From Echinometra lucunter (taxonomy: Eukaryota; Echinodermata; Echinoidea; Camarodonta; Echinometridae): a stretch of DNA of 64,000 nt. The DNA lies in NCBI GenBank assembly GCA_029962745.1, contig CM057157.1, forward strand, positions 32,028,828-32,092,827, given 5' to 3'. How positions within the stretch are numbered: position 1 is the first letter of the stretch; each line of letters begins with the position of its first letter. Below are positions 12,001-21,240 of the stretch, one piece after another. The notes below the pieces were generated by a model. It ran no database searches, had not been told where the DNA came from, and worked only from the letters and a program-made list of their open reading frames with translations. The position numbers and the translations under genes were made by a program.

Positions 12001-15000
12001 CCAATTGAACGGAATGACATGGGAGCTGGTGCACCACCTTCCCTGATCTGCCTGTACTGAGCATCAATGGTGTATGCCCTCAAAGCTCTGAAATGATTCA
12101 ATAGAACATGACATTACATAATATTCACCTAGTATTATCAAACTTCAGTAGTAGTTAGATTCATCAATAATCAACGTGTCACTAGCAATGATGGTATTTA
12201 TGGGTTGTTTATGCAAATATGCCAACTAAAAACTTGGAGTTTACAACTGACTTGTTAATAGACTACTGCCTTCATTAGCTTATTGTGTAAATTTCCTTTA
12301 GGATACATGTGCCCAGTGTGTCTCAGGCCATTAAGGGCATTTGGTACTTCAAAAATCATGCTCCAAAATTTGTATAGGATACTGAACAGATAAAAAGAAA
12401 CTCTATTCAGGCAATTAGCAAAACTTACTTATCTGTGTTGACAAGGGTGACATTAAAGCTGTTTGGTCCAGTGAATGGGAAACGTGTGCTTCAGGGACAT
12501 AGCTGGCATTAGGATAAGCCCATGAAACACACAGATCAACGCCAAAGACTTTGCTGACATTAGTACACCTCTGACTTCTGACAGCATCCTGTAGAACTCC
12601 TGGGATGAATTCAACTTCTCCATTAGCCTTCAAGAGGTTGTAGGTTGTGGAGTAGTTGAAAAGGTTCATTGGACGATCAGTGTTGTTAAGGTTGATCTTC
12701 AAGTGCGTACCATCGATGGTGACGTTACCTGCAATCTTGGAAGAATGGTAGACAGTAGCATTGGCCATAACGCCGGTGAAACCTTGGTAGGCAAACCAAT
12801 ACCCATGGTAGCCAGAACCTCCACAGCACCGCTATAAGGAGACAAGAAATAGAAGAAAAAATAAATTATATACTTAATAAAGAAGTATATTCTTGACATT
12901 CAACAAAACCCAGAATAGAGCAATTAAAAAATATGAGATTAATCCCACAACGAAGTAGCACATACCTTGGAGCAGCATGTCCAGCAGCAACTATTTTGGG
13001 AAGATTGATGCTGAACTGACTCTTCAAGCGAAGGCTGACAACAGCGGTAGCATTCATGCTGCAGTTGAGGGGCATACCCATACCAGTTGGTAGAATGAAG
13101 CTCTTATCCATTAAGACCATAGATCGAGTTGTGTTGAGGTTGAGTCCTTGGGAAAGGAGCTTTGGAATCTGTCAGTTTCAAACAAGATCTTTATAAATAC
13201 TTGATTGATCAATTTTCATAAAGTAGGAAGTGCTGATCTTCTCAAAAGACAAACTGTCTCTTCATTTCTTGAGCAAAACCTGAAGATATCTAAATATTTA
13301 AAATTCTTTCTTGTCTGTCATATTCTTTTCATGAATGCTGAACAAACACTTTGAACCAATAAATTTAACCCAACATTGATCAATTTACTGCAGAATGATG
13401 TAATGTTTAATTATGGCACAATATTTTATAACAAATGAACATGAAAACTGACCTGCTTAGTCTTATTCAAAAGTTCTTCATAAACTCCCATGGTGTAAGG
13501 TATAAGAGCAAGAACATCACTTGCACTAACAAAGCCAAATTCATTTCCAAGGAGACGAAGGAAGACAGTAGCATCAGTGGCAGATGGTTCCATGCCAACC
13601 AAGTAGTGCAGTTGGTTGAGCTTGTTCATTGTGTTTTCATGAATCAAATCAACAATCTGAAAATGAAAAAAAAAATGAATGAAAAGGTGAGAGAAAATGT
13701 TGAGCTTACATTCTGAGAACAACCAATGGAAGGAACAAAATTGACTTTGGAAAACATTACTAACTCTAATCAAAAGAATGTTCCAACATCATCCAGGTGG
13801 TACCACACAAAATATATATTTTTCTAGGAGAATTCATGGTTTAAAAAAATATCCTGGTTTATCTTGGCAGGGGCTCTACACATAATGGTGTGGTATCATT
13901 TCATTTAGTAAAATACCTGAGGTTCTCCAACTTGTGACTGTCTCTTTGACTTCTTGCCATATTTGTCCTTCTTGATGAAGACTTCATTATTTGGTGCAGA
14001 TGTAGGAGTAACCAGGTTTCCAAGCTTGGCCTCGGCAAACTCTCGAACTTTAGACAAGATTTTCTCATCGATGGTCTCAAACATGGTCTGGAGGCTGACT
14101 GCTGGGAAGAAACCTTCAGGACCAAAAACAGATTCTACGATGGGCTCAAAACCTTTCATTTCAATGCCAGTCTGTAAATCAAAAGAAAAATGACATGAGT
14201 TAGTACTGAATACTGAGAAAATATGACAATACTCAAGTTTTAACTCCTAATCTTATCTGATTCTAAGACTGATATGAAATACATTTATCTAATCTTAATA
14301 AGGGCATCTCTTAAACTGTTTAATTAATAGTAAGGATTCCACAGTGCTTCCATCTTGTATTCTTATTTGTTTACCTCAAAGATATCCCAGCTTTTCCCAA
14401 GAGCATTCAGGACATAGTGGAACATGACTTCTTGAGGCAAGTAGCTCTCAGGATTGAAGATGATGTCACTCTCAAACTGGGCAGCAACAGTTGTTCCTCC
14501 AGGGCTCGGTCAAGTTCTTGGAAAGCTCAAGAAGCGAGAATATTTGCGGATATCTTTAGGGTACTCTGGCAGTTCCTCACCAGCCATAGCCATTTTTCAA
14601 TTGGTCTTCAAGCTGGAAAGGGGAAAGTTAAAACACTCATTAGTAACTGATTTGATGTCTGAAATTTGGGAATTTAGTTTTCTAGCATGTCCACGAATTA
14701 CTTTATTGCCAGTATTGCCCCCCCCCCCAAGTGTAAGTGTAAAGAATATCTTTGGGAATTTTTATTGCTGAATGAAAGGTTTTAAAGCTCATGAACAGTT
14801 GTGGTAGCAAAAAGAAATTGGCATGAACTGATTAAATATAGTCTCAAATGGTCTGCTTGCATAAAAAGATATGTGGTGAGATCATGTGGTATTCTATTCA
14901 TGATTTCTGTGAATTTTAGTGCCAATGTCTGAAGGAATGCTGTAGAAGGGTTACACTCTGCCCCCAAGCTATGATCCCTGCATGCCATCAGCTCCTCGCA

Positions 15001-15954
15001 CAACATTCACAGCCCTTCTTGTGTTTGTCACACAACAGAACTCTGCTTTTATACATATGAAGGCACTGTGTGATGCACATTGAAGTTTTGACTTTCAATC
15101 GCAGGGACAGAAAGGTTTTGACATTTCGTTGTAAAATACAATCGCTTCAATGAGTTTTAGGGGTACAACTTCTCATATCATCATCTGGCAGTGATTCACA
15201 TAGTGAAAGATACTTTACTACATTTCTCACAAAACTACATATCTTCAGAATTTGACTTACTCTTGAAGAGTTGGCTCGCTTGACTCAATGACATTTGGAT
15301 GTGAGAATAGCAAAAAGGCCTTCATCTGGTTTACTGGTTCAGATCGCTCAGGAAGTTCCAGATTCCAGTGAGCTCAGAGACACTTGGGGTAGCCTTCATG
15401 GACAATAAGGTAGGCAGCAATCTTTGAGGTATATCAAGAGTGGTATCCATGAAGAGCTGAGAAATGACTTGGTAGAAGCTGATCACTCATCACAAAGCGA
15501 CGAATGGACTGAATAGCAGCCTTGGAGAGCTCGCTTGGGAATCTGCTTGGTTCTTGCTGCAGCTGATCAGGAACTGGAGATACTCTCCTCAGAGAAGGTG
15601 AAGTCAACTGGTCTATCGCTCAACAGGCTCACCCTACGTTTCCAATGGCCTGTAATAATATAAAAAACAAAATTATGACATATATGTGTGTTGTGTGCGT
15701 ATATCTAACATATGTGAGGGTATGTGTGCGGTTATGTATGTAAGTTATTATATATATATATATAATAATGTTAAACTACAAAGTCCAACGTGTTGGTATA
15801 CAAAAAAGCAGAACAAGAAAACAATATAATAGGTATTATACCTAATTTTGGATAACTCTTTTTAATTAGATTGCAGTTGCATAGTTAATGCACGTTTAGT
15901 GTGTATTATCAAAGGTCCCGGTTGGTAGACAAAAAGCAGACAAGAAGAAATTTC

Positions 15955-15985
<31 letters not shown>

Positions 15986-18900
15986 TAATAATAGTACTCT
16001 TCACATCATAATCTTTAACCACAATAAGAAATTATGTAAATTATTATTTATGTATATGAAAAGAGTGAAAAATGTTGATCAATAAACAAATTCCTTTCAT
16101 TTAATCCTGAAGAATAGGGTATCATACCTAATTTTGGGATAACTCTTTAAATTAGATTGTGCTGCATAGTATTAATGCACGTTAGTTGTGTATTATCATT
16201 TTCTTACCTTTAGAGCAATGAGGGCTAGTCGTTCGTTTTCAGCTGATACAGTGCAGTCATTACCAATAAGAGACTTCAGGTACCTGATAGTTCTAACCAT
16301 AGGATCAGGGAGCTACAAGGATAAAAACAAGAGATTGAAGAGATGTTAGCCAATCATACATGTAATGTATATAATAAGTGTATTATTACCCAAAGCTAAT
16401 GCCTTTTCAACACGATAGATAAATTGAGAGATACTTACAGTGTCAGCAGTGCGGAGCTCCTCATTGTTCATCCAGTAGTTGTGGACCATGATACTGAGGG
16501 GGAAGATGGTGATTTGAGATGGTGCATATTGAGCCATACGTAGCATCTCACTCATCAGCTCTAAGGTTGGATAGTTCTGAAGAGCCATGGTTACCATCCA
16601 TGCACTAGCAGGGGCTTAGGTACAACTCCTTAGCAATGGCATAGTTCTTAACGCTGAAGCAAGCCATAGTTGTGCAAGGAAGAAGACCATCAAGAAGGTA
16701 CTCTCTATACAGTCAAAATAAATCAACAAGACAAAAATCAAATCACAGAATGAATTATTTTCATATATGACAAGTAAATAAATGTATACATTCCATTGAA
16801 TGATCAAACTGATTTTAGATTTAGTATATATAAGTATAGCTCATCCCTTGCATACTTCTTTGTAAATAAATTCAGAGGAAGAAATTAGAAAAGAGAATTA
16901 TATACCTGGCAAGTTTCTCCTTGTCTGGGTTATCACGGCATGTCCTGAGAGTATTCACTGCAGTTGTAAGCACGATTGAATACTTCATGGATAGTGTTAT
17001 TGTTCATTTCCTTCAAGAGCAGCTCTCCATCTGCCAAAGAGTCGAGGACTCTCCATCTTTACCTCCTCACGAGAACCCTTGACAAGAGCCTTGAGGATAT
17101 CAATGGCTTGGTCAGCAGTTACATCATCAGCTTCCTGCCAATCTCATTAGGGTCATACTCATACCTCAAGCATGTTGACCGAGTGTCTATAAACTTTAAA
17201 GGAAAAAACATAGAGTAATCAATTTTTTAAATGCAATATGTACTACAAATTGTTGATTGATACTTCTGGGCATGCATCATGTATGAATTTGAGTTAAATT
17301 TGAATTTGAATCCAGTAAATGTCAAATATCCCAGTCATGATTATTCTGGGCCATACCACAAAGGTTGAAATTAAAGTTACTAAATGATGTTACATAGCAA
17401 CTCTTCTGTGAGAAACTTGTGTGGGATTTCTTTGCCCCCAATGTACAAAATTGCAACAGCACATAACCTCCATGGCACTGATGCAGTTACTTACTTGCTG
17501 GATCATCTTGAAGGAGTTTAGGTGTTCAATGGTATACTGATGAGCCTCTGCTGGATAAAGGTGCGAACACCACTCTCACTATTGAAATTCATAGGCCAAA
17601 AGGAATGGATTTCTTCACACTCAATCCCCTTGAACTCTGCAGGTAGTTCCTTTCAAGTCATAGCTGCATGTTTTGGATGAGTTGATGAACTTGTCCATGA
17701 CAGTCTGGTGAGGAACAGAATGCAAAAAACACAATAATTAATTAGTAGCACAGAAGACACAAAACTAATTATAATCTATGATGGAGGGGTATCATTACTT
17801 ATTACAAACATCACAGTAACCTGTATACCGCATCGGTGTATCCCTCTAGATATATTAACCACTCACTACATATTAGTGTTAAAAATGATATTACCATGTT
17901 GAGGACAATGTCCTTGAAGCTTTGCCACCTGGTCATGTTCTCCTGGTCGTTTCCTGAGCATGCAGTTGTTCAGATCAGTCACGACCTGGAGCCTTCTTGG
18001 CCTCTGCCTGTCATCGCGTCTGTAACAGTCATCTCGCTGCTGCAATTGCCGTGAACAGAGACCTCATAAGAGTGATTTGGTCGACATCGTCAGCTTCCAG
18101 ATCGAGTTGAATCATGCTGAGGATACCGCGCTTCTTGTTTAGAATATGAAGAGGTTCATCAGGATGAGCCAACACTTCAACGATACGTCCCTTCTCTGTG
18201 CGGAAGACCACGTCATGAGCACTCATCTCCAGAGCAAGCTCTGGGCTTTCATCAAGAGTACACCTGTAACCTTGAGGACGTTCCTGCATCTTTCTGGTGC
18301 TTCTATGATGACGTCACAAGCCATGGTCAATGTAGATCCGGGTCCAGTGCCTTCTATTCCACTTTCTGTCTGTGCCTCATATCTGAAGGTGTATCTAGAA
18401 CCTTCCCTGAAGCGTGTTAGTTCTGAAAGTAATAGTGAATACTTTGATTTTAATGTAAGTTGTATGATATATTTGCCCCAATTTTTCTTATCTTTCATAC
18501 ACTGATGAACAGATACTATCAAAAACCAATACTGAAATTTAAAAAAAAAAAAAATGGAAAAGTCTCAATGAGCTAACGTCAGTCATAATTTTAGAAGTAT
18601 GATTGAGAAAGAAAATTCAGTCAAGCCAAAATCATATCAGATTAAACATGTGGCGGGCATTATGTTGAATGCACCATCTTAGATTACCAGCCATCATCAT
18701 TATGGCTTCTCAAAATAACACAAACACAAACAACACTTACCAGAGCATTCGTTGACTTCATCCACAGAGGGTACAGATCCGAAGAGAGGACCTACAGAAC
18801 ATAAACAAAATTAATCTTTATACAATCCATTCACTGGAAGACGTAAGAAAGAAGAAATGATAGAACCACGGGCTGAAATCTACCCGGGGTATCTTGAACG

Positions 18901-21207
18901 TATGTTTGTATGTATGATTATTATTTTATTTCTGTGACAAAAAACCTGCTTTCAGCCGCAAGGCTGTTTTTCAGCAGGTCCGTATACAAAATAATACAAC
19001 AAAGAATAACAAAATAATAATTACAAACTATAAACAAATAATAAATAAAAATTTTAAACAGAGAACAGAAATAAAAAGAAAAAAAAACAACAAAATGAAT
19101 GTAAACTATAAAACACATAACAATATCATAATGATCGGAATCTCGGCAAGTATTTCAAAAAAGCTATTAGGGAAGATAATGTTGGATGCACTTTGTAAAA
19201 GCCGGTAGATTGGTTTGTGTTCTTACAGACTGAACGTGAACGGGGCATCGGAAAGTTTCTTCTACTGTTTTATGTTGCCCAGAAAAAAAGTCAAGATTAA
19301 ATAAAATGAAATGAAAATGAAGACTGAAGAACATCTTAAGCCTTCTTGGCTCCTTCCCTCCCCCATTCCGTGATATGTCAAAGTTTACAAATGGGGGGGG
19401 GGGGGGGCATTTCCCCAGCATTGCCCCCCCCCCTCATAGGCCCACAGCGATGGAAAACGATAACGGAGGTCAGTGCCAGTAGAAGTTGACAAATTCTTGA
19501 TGTATTCCTTACGCTAAAAGCATTAAAGAGAAATGAAATGATTTCTGTCGTAGTTAAGAGGATAGAGAGATGGTAACACGTGAGATATAAGGAGTAAGAC
19601 TATATTTAATGTACCCCGGAGTACAGGGTTATGTCGCTATATGATCAGCTGTCGCACTCCAAATGCGCTTCCTTTTCTTAGCTTAAAGATCGTTTAATAA
19701 AATCAAACAATAATATATATTTGTGGAAAAATCCTCTTATACTAAGTATTTGATACATAAATGAAGGCATGACTTGGTTGACAGTCCTTTCAGCTGAAAT
19801 TAAACGAATTTCTTTTTCATTTATAGGATCAGAATTTGCTAATATTTCATGCCAAAACAGGAATAAAACAAAATGGAAATAAAAATTATATATGTTTCAT
19901 AGCTACTATGGAATCGTCGTCTCCTACCCGATACCCTTGTGTGAAAGTCATCTTGAGGAATAACGCAATAACAAGTCAGCTGACTGCTATTCTTGAATGG
20001 GATTTCCCAATAAAAGGTACACAAACAACCATAAAAAAACTGCACGAGGACTGTGGCTGCTATAGGTGGCTGCCTCGGAACAAGCACCGCCCCCAAAAGA
20101 AACTCATTAACATACAATGCACACCTATAACTACTTAACCGCATGGTCCAGGAAGGGGAGGGGTTTAACAAAGTGTTTACTGATAACAAAAGCGAAACAG
20201 CGATTTAACAACGTCGGTCATCTCGTCAAGTATCAAGATGATCAGTCAAAGAAACCAAACACATAACATAATGCCAAATGATGGAAGGGTATGATATATA
20301 CACTATAAATTCAACAGCACAAGAAACTTCCTCTGTTTCCTCAGCTTGATCATCCTTTTCATTCTCTCTCTATGTCTGAATGTATGCAAACTTCTTTCAT
20401 CAATGTTGTTTCATTTTCCATCTTTTTAAATTTTTTCGTAAGTGGAGTCATTTTGTGGATTTAACATGAGAAATAGTTTAGTGGCCAATTTCTACATGCA
20501 TTACATGTTCTCACACTTCATGATTGTTAATTTTACTCCTAATTGCTAAACGTCAAATTGCTGGAATTTAATTTCTAGTTCAATCCATTTCACACAAATA
20601 CAAATGAATGAGGAATTTTTGATCATTGTGTAAAGCAAGTACGATATAATTCGTAATTACTAAATATAGCCTGTAGCCCAAAAGACAAGGCAGGAAAATT
20701 TACGATGCAAAAACTAGTGAACATTCCTGAATATCTGCATAACTATATACCGTATAATACAAATAACTATTCATAAAAAAACAATAATATAGTCAATGAC
20801 ATAGGTTTAAAACAAATTGAGAGGCTATGCGTGATTAACAAGTGGACTAACTGTACCTCACACCATGGTTTTAGACGGTAGTGTGCTCCTATGATCCTAT
20901 AAAGAATATTACACACTAATATCGAGTTTGTGGTTCCATGTCAGCCGTGATAACCAAGATTCAGTCTCACTCAACAGCTTCAAAATGCATCACCAGGTCA
21001 CCATGTTTAAAAATCCAAGCTTGCTGAAGGAAAAAAAAACAAACAAACAAACCCATAGATGTCTGAAAGTTTGGTGAAATATAACAGTGCACAGTAGGAC
21101 TTACCTGCAACAACTGCAGAGGCCAGTATTAAGCCCACCAGTAAGAAAAAGACTGCCTTCATGATGAAGGTATTCCTCTGTTCTCCTGGTGTAAAATAGA
21201 TGGATTC
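1..21207 (-). CDS. ApoB/apolipophorin-like large lipid transfer protein gene, 21 exons, 3' end off-window
   Basis: A secreted lipid carrier of the large lipid transfer protein family (apoB, apolipophorin, vitellogenin, MTP). It should assemble neutral lipid in the secretory pathway and circulate as a lipoprotein. I placed exons by GT/AG sites, matching intron phases and translated homology. Recognisable stretches run in family order: signal peptide; beta-barrel motif YTFRYEAQTESGIEGTG; helical-domain motif QNYPTLELMSEMLRMAQY; the LPTGMGMPL motif; and the cysteine segment KVFGVDLC. Visible coding length is about 4,300 codons, counting the N gap at face value, which is apoB-sized and longer than insect apolipophorin, and the last visible exon ends in a donor site. 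Several exons between 11.5 and 18.3 kb need one or more frameshifts to read through. Splice sites and family motifs are nevertheless intact, so I favour assembly error over pseudogene. Whether a C-terminal von Willebrand D domain exists, as in apolipophorins, cannot be seen. Confidence 0.92.
9..2913 (-). CDS. ApoB-like exon 21: amphipathic-helix region with 11-residue repeats
   Basis: Phase-0 entry AAG|GAC (KDNFKTVKDITWLLRLNES), donor gtgagt at 8-3, ~968 codons. One frameshift at about 1905-1915 separates IAQMTNIKNF from SYYLNTTTTDAISRSVFID; after it the frame stays open to the donor. The protein is helical, rich in Lys/Glu/Leu and Asn-X-Thr. It has two 11-residue repeat arrays (2479-2787 and 972-1103) and an 18-residue duplication EYMKRKEQFDE / EYMQRKEQLDE at about 1230-1330. 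Resembles the amphipathic alpha domains of apoB in position and composition; close sequence similarity is not claimed. Confidence 0.87.
972..1103 (-). repeat. 11-residue repeats, array 2
   Basis: LYSKMAVNFTK, VYSKELFNTTK, VYGKQVANFTK, VYSRIAVDRVM: four consecutive 11-residue units. In the first three a sequon ends the unit; the fourth has lost it. Confidence 0.85.
2479..2787 (-). repeat. 11-residue sequon repeats, array 1
   Basis: Four units start AINST, IANST, VANRT and MTNCT at 11-residue spacing. After a 15-residue break come four more: LNQTFFTQALK, LNETLFIQLKK, LNQTFYMQLKT, LNQTFYTQMQK. Eleven residues make three helix turns, so every Asn falls on one face. Confidence 0.85.
3282..8152 (-). 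CDS. ApoB-like exon 20: giant exon of 35-residue glycosylated beta repeats
   Basis: A 4,871-base uninterrupted exon (phase 1 in, phase 0 out, ~1,624 codons) with no frameshift. After about 220 residues it becomes an array of degenerate 35-residue repeats (about 3780-7490). A typical unit has an aromatic-Asn/Asp-Phe motif at residues 3-5 (LLNFD, LFDFD, FVNFD). Residues 18-22 are a hydrophobic stretch ending in Asn of a sequon (LNSS, VNSS, LNAT, INST). The unit closes with G/N-F/V-R/Q. Alternating polar/hydrophobic residues fit amphipathic beta strands of the lipid-bearing part of apoB. The final three units are nearly alike (105-bp period at 3850-4095). The exon ends EHELL|gtgagt. Confidence 0.9.
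3780..7490 (-). repeat. Protein-coding tandem repeat, 35 residues per unit
   Basis: Unit length checked by hand at eight places. SLLDFDSISS to SFVNFDSIAH, SFVNFD to KVNQFD, RLFDFD to RISFFD, RLFNFS to RIFMFE, RIFMFE to GPMNFE, GPMNFE to SLFRFS, and SLFNFE to SLLNFD twice are each exactly 35. Sequon Asn sits at unit position 22 in most (it is lost in ANIEG). At about 105 bp per unit the block holds up to about 35 units, several degenerate. Confidence 0.85.
8484..8781 (-). CDS. ApoB-like exon 19
   Basis: Clean 298-base exon, phase 0 to 1. MNNVNLLHLVVDIESGTSTW to YSKPQVTVSNSITAGWKKPL and DLLDFTEIS. The last exon of ordinary length before the two giant exons. Confidence 0.85.
8985..9229 (-). CDS. 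ApoB-like exon 18
   Basis: Clean 245-base exon, phase 1 to 0. LFGETALIDEPVIIDGGVNF through THLTYDFDLRLENATIRNQ to TTPIPLLK. Beta-strand-like with one sequon (NAT). Confidence 0.85.
9566..9785 (-). CDS. ApoB-like exon 17
   Basis: Clean 220-base exon, phase 0 to 1. VFPLLDVTLRNETKVNGYRL followed by HHVFAEYDVTKEPRETNRNC. Alternating hydrophobic/polar residues suggest amphipathic beta strands. Confidence 0.84.
10355..10592 (-). CDS. ApoB-like exon 16
   Basis: Clean 238-base exon, phase 2 to 0. Encodes DNETPLYKQLLFPWTGYQIN and LKMATLGWAFDLNTVQTVTD. Predicted beta-sheet lipid-binding region; contains sequon NAT just before the donor. Confidence 0.85.
10737..10829. repeat. 31-bp tandem repeat in intron 15
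   Basis: Three copies of a unit containing TAAGAGAAACTAATAAGTT, lying 40-130 bases from the exon 15 donor. No coding role seen. Confidence 0.8.
10867..11718 (-). CDS. ApoB-like exon 15, interrupted by assembly gap
   Basis: Right part reads EELTRNITSLMTVDRLR, then after an indel SQWTFTVPEVKNFIMFAGIL, then (second indel) ASVDFLLRNET. Left part after the gap reads SLVQKNLTAVFNASINSLYW and ends DTYYW split across a phase-2 donor. It may really be two exons, because the intervening 500 bases (11001-11500) are unknown. Confidence 0.75.
11001..11500. other. Assembly gap, exactly 500 N
   Basis: Unsequenced. The round length suggests a placeholder. Coding sequence on both sides is in the same gene, so part of the lipid-transfer module is missing here. 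Confidence 0.99.
11927..12087 (-). CDS. ApoB-like exon 14
   Basis: Phase 2 to phase 1, clean 161 bases. Encodes ALRAYTIDAQYRQIREGG and KLIDTVRVSFYAPG, the beta-sheet segment after the cysteine pair in apoB. Confidence 0.87.
12429..12831 (-). CDS. ApoB-like exon 13
   Basis: Starts SGAVEVLATMG, then after an indel near 12805 continues HGYWFAYQGFTGVMANATVY. It contains DRPMNLFNYSTTYNLLKANG and CTNVSKVFGVDLCVSWAYPN; the two cysteines align with an apoB pair. After a second indel near 12480 it ends TGPNSFNVTLVNTDK. Length is not a legal multiple for its phases, which independently supports a net indel. Confidence 0.88.
12966..13168 (-). CDS. ApoB-like exon 12: LPTGMGMPL motif
   Basis: A clean 203-base exon, phase 0 in and phase 2 out. 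It carries SFILPTGMGMPLNCSMNATA, equivalent to the strongly conserved F-PTG-GLP-L motif of apolipophorin/apoB/vitellogenin. Ends AP at the gtatg donor. Confidence 0.92.
13453..13656 (-). CDS. ApoB-like exon 11
   Basis: A clean 204-base phase-0 exon: IVDLIHENTMNKLNQLHYL, then ATVFLRLLGNEFGFVSASDV. The LR-LG-E-GF pattern is a family hallmark. Acceptor tttcag, donor CAG|gtcagt. Confidence 0.9.
13917..14171 (-). CDS. ApoB-like exon 10
   Basis: A clean 255-base phase-0 exon encoding TGIEMKGFEPIVESVFGPEG and the FFPAVSLQTMF segment. The GFEP-FG-GFFP pattern is conserved in apoB and apolipophorins. It ends PQ|gtatt. Confidence 0.9.
14375..14612 (-). CDS. ApoB-like exon 9: end of helical domain, start of beta sheet
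   Basis: Contains GEELPEYPKDIRKYSRF and, after frameshifts around 14500-14530, AAQFESDIIFNPESYLPQE followed by VMFHYVLNALGKSWDIFE. The latter matches the family segment where beta strands follow the helical domain. Exits in phase 0 at GAG|gtaaac. Confidence 0.82.
14772..15245 (+). repeat. Dispersed repeat family R1, copy 1 (in intron 8)
   Basis: Matches copies at 31807, 33304 and 56378. Shared landmarks in order: AAAAAGAAA-TTGGCAT, ATATAGTCTC, TGCATAAAAAGATAT, ATTCATGATT, GGTTACACTCTG, TTTTGACATTT-GTTGTAAAATAC. No open frame, no clear terminal repeats. Confidence 0.8.
15261..15649 (-). CDS. ApoB-like exon 8: helical domain, error-rich
   Basis: Begins AIGNVG and contains KAAIQSIRRFVMSDQ, QVISQLFMDTTLDIPQ, KIAAYLIV, MKATPSVSELTGIWNFL and NQMKAFLLFSHPNVIESSEP. 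All are in the order of the family's helical domain, but they are spread over three frames. Several single-base indels are needed. Bounded by tacag|GCC and a gtaagt donor. Confidence 0.72.
15780..16205. repeat. Direct repeats and TA microsatellites in intron 7
   Basis: A ~75-bp segment with CCTAATTTTGG-ATAACTCTTT and ATTAATGCACGTTAG occurs at 15838-15912 and again at 16127-16200. A shorter pair (GTTGGTA-ACAAAAAGCAG) lies at 15791 and 15918. TA runs at 15749-15768 and 15954-15980. Confidence 0.7.
16208..16312 (-). CDS. ApoB-like exon 7: helical domain
   Basis: A clean 105-base phase-0 exon encoding LPDPMVRTIRYLKSLIGND and ENERLALIALK. It joins directly to AIGNVG in exon 8, the same order as the ALK-AIGN region of the apoB helical domain. 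No frameshift. Confidence 0.88.
16439..16704 (-). CDS. ApoB-like exon 6: helical domain
   Basis: Phase 2 entry (R|EYLLDGLLPCTTMACFS), phase 0 exit (TADT|gtaagt). It carries ALQNYPTLELMSEMLRMAQY and the PLSIMVHNYW segment, matching the helical repeats of the family. One frameshift falls in a C-run near 16605-16615. Confidence 0.82.
16906..17186 (-). CDS. ApoB-like exon 5: start of helical domain
   Basis: Encodes helical-domain sequence including DDVTADQAIDILKALVKG and ELLLKEMNNNTIHEVFNRAY. It ends in CCAG|gtatat, phase 2. Frameshifts are needed near 17130 and inside 16930-17060. The helices fit the superhelical domain of vitellogenin-type proteins. Confidence 0.75.
17495..17704 (-). CDS. ApoB-like exon 4
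   Basis: Acceptor ccag|ACTG and donor CAGCAA|gtaagt. It opens with TVMDKFINSSKTCSYDLKG, a cysteine-bearing barrel segment with a counterpart in apoB. It closes with AEAHQYTIEHLNSFKMIQQ. The two ends are in different frames, so at least one indel lies between about 17560 and 17650. Confidence 0.75.
17895..18422 (-). CDS. ApoB-like exon 3: N-terminal beta barrel (LPD_N)
   Basis: Joins exon 2 in phase 1 and begins ELTRFREGSRYTFRYEAQ. It contains the family signature TESGIEGTGPGSTL, then DESPELALEMSAHDVV and HILNKKRGILSMIQLDLE, all collinear with the apoB N-terminal barrel. Reading through requires frameshifts near 18240-18290, near 18085-18095 and again close to the 3' end, where the exon appears to finish TRWQSFKDIVLNM at an AACATG|gtaat donor. 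Confidence 0.88.
18741..18791 (-). CDS. ApoB-like exon 2
   Basis: A 51-base exon, phase 1 to phase 1, bounded by tag|G and G|gtaag. It encodes GPLFGSVPSVDEVNECS, the mature N-terminus, with a cysteine just before the lipoprotein N-terminal barrel. It lies 2.3 kb downstream of exon 1 across a repeat-bearing intron. Confidence 0.8.
18792..21104 (-). other. Intron 1 of the apoB-like gene
   Basis: 2.3 kb without coding signal. Holds an A/T-rich retrotransposon-like tail (18902-19110), a G-run facing a C-run at 19386-19430, and otherwise unremarkable AT-rich sequence. No enhancer can be recognised by eye. Confidence 0.6.
18902..19110 (-). mobile_element. Probable LINE 3' tail
   Basis: On the minus strand there is a short hairpin CAGCCTTGCGGCTG, then AGAAATAAAATAATAATC. 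This hairpin-plus-simple-tail layout resembles the 3' ends of the retrotransposons elsewhere in the window. No coding part remains. Confidence 0.45.
21105..21207 (-). CDS. ApoB-like exon 1: 5' UTR and signal peptide (CDS 21105-21162)
   Basis: ATG at 21162 opens the peptide MKAVFFLLVGLILASAVVA, a classic cleavable signal: one lysine, a hydrophobic core and small residues at the cleavage site. The exon ends at a GTAAG donor at 21104, phase 1. Start choice is supported by the signal sequence, the TATA box about 70 bases upstream and phase agreement with exon 2. Confidence 0.88.
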
Positions 21208-21230
21208 TACCTCAACCCAGATGAATCACC

Positions 21231-21240
21231 CTTTATATAC
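21231..21240 (-). promoter_or_regulatory. TATA box of the apoB-like gene
   Basis: On the minus strand this reads GTATATAAAG, about 70 bases upstream of the signal-peptide ATG. It predicts a start site near 21200-21210 and a very short 5' leader. Further upstream on the minus strand there is a CCAAT sequence (21338-21342) inside CCAGCCAATCAG and a GATA-type CTTATCAG (21313-21320). An octamer-like ATGCAAAT lies at 21423-21430 on the plus strand. The TATA call is direct; binding at the other sites is only inferred. Confidence 0.7.

Noticed and set aside
1..21207. Vitellogenin as the identity of the large gene
   Set aside because: N-terminal motifs, cysteine pair and overall length fit apoB/apolipophorin better, and there is no polyserine phosvitin-like tract.
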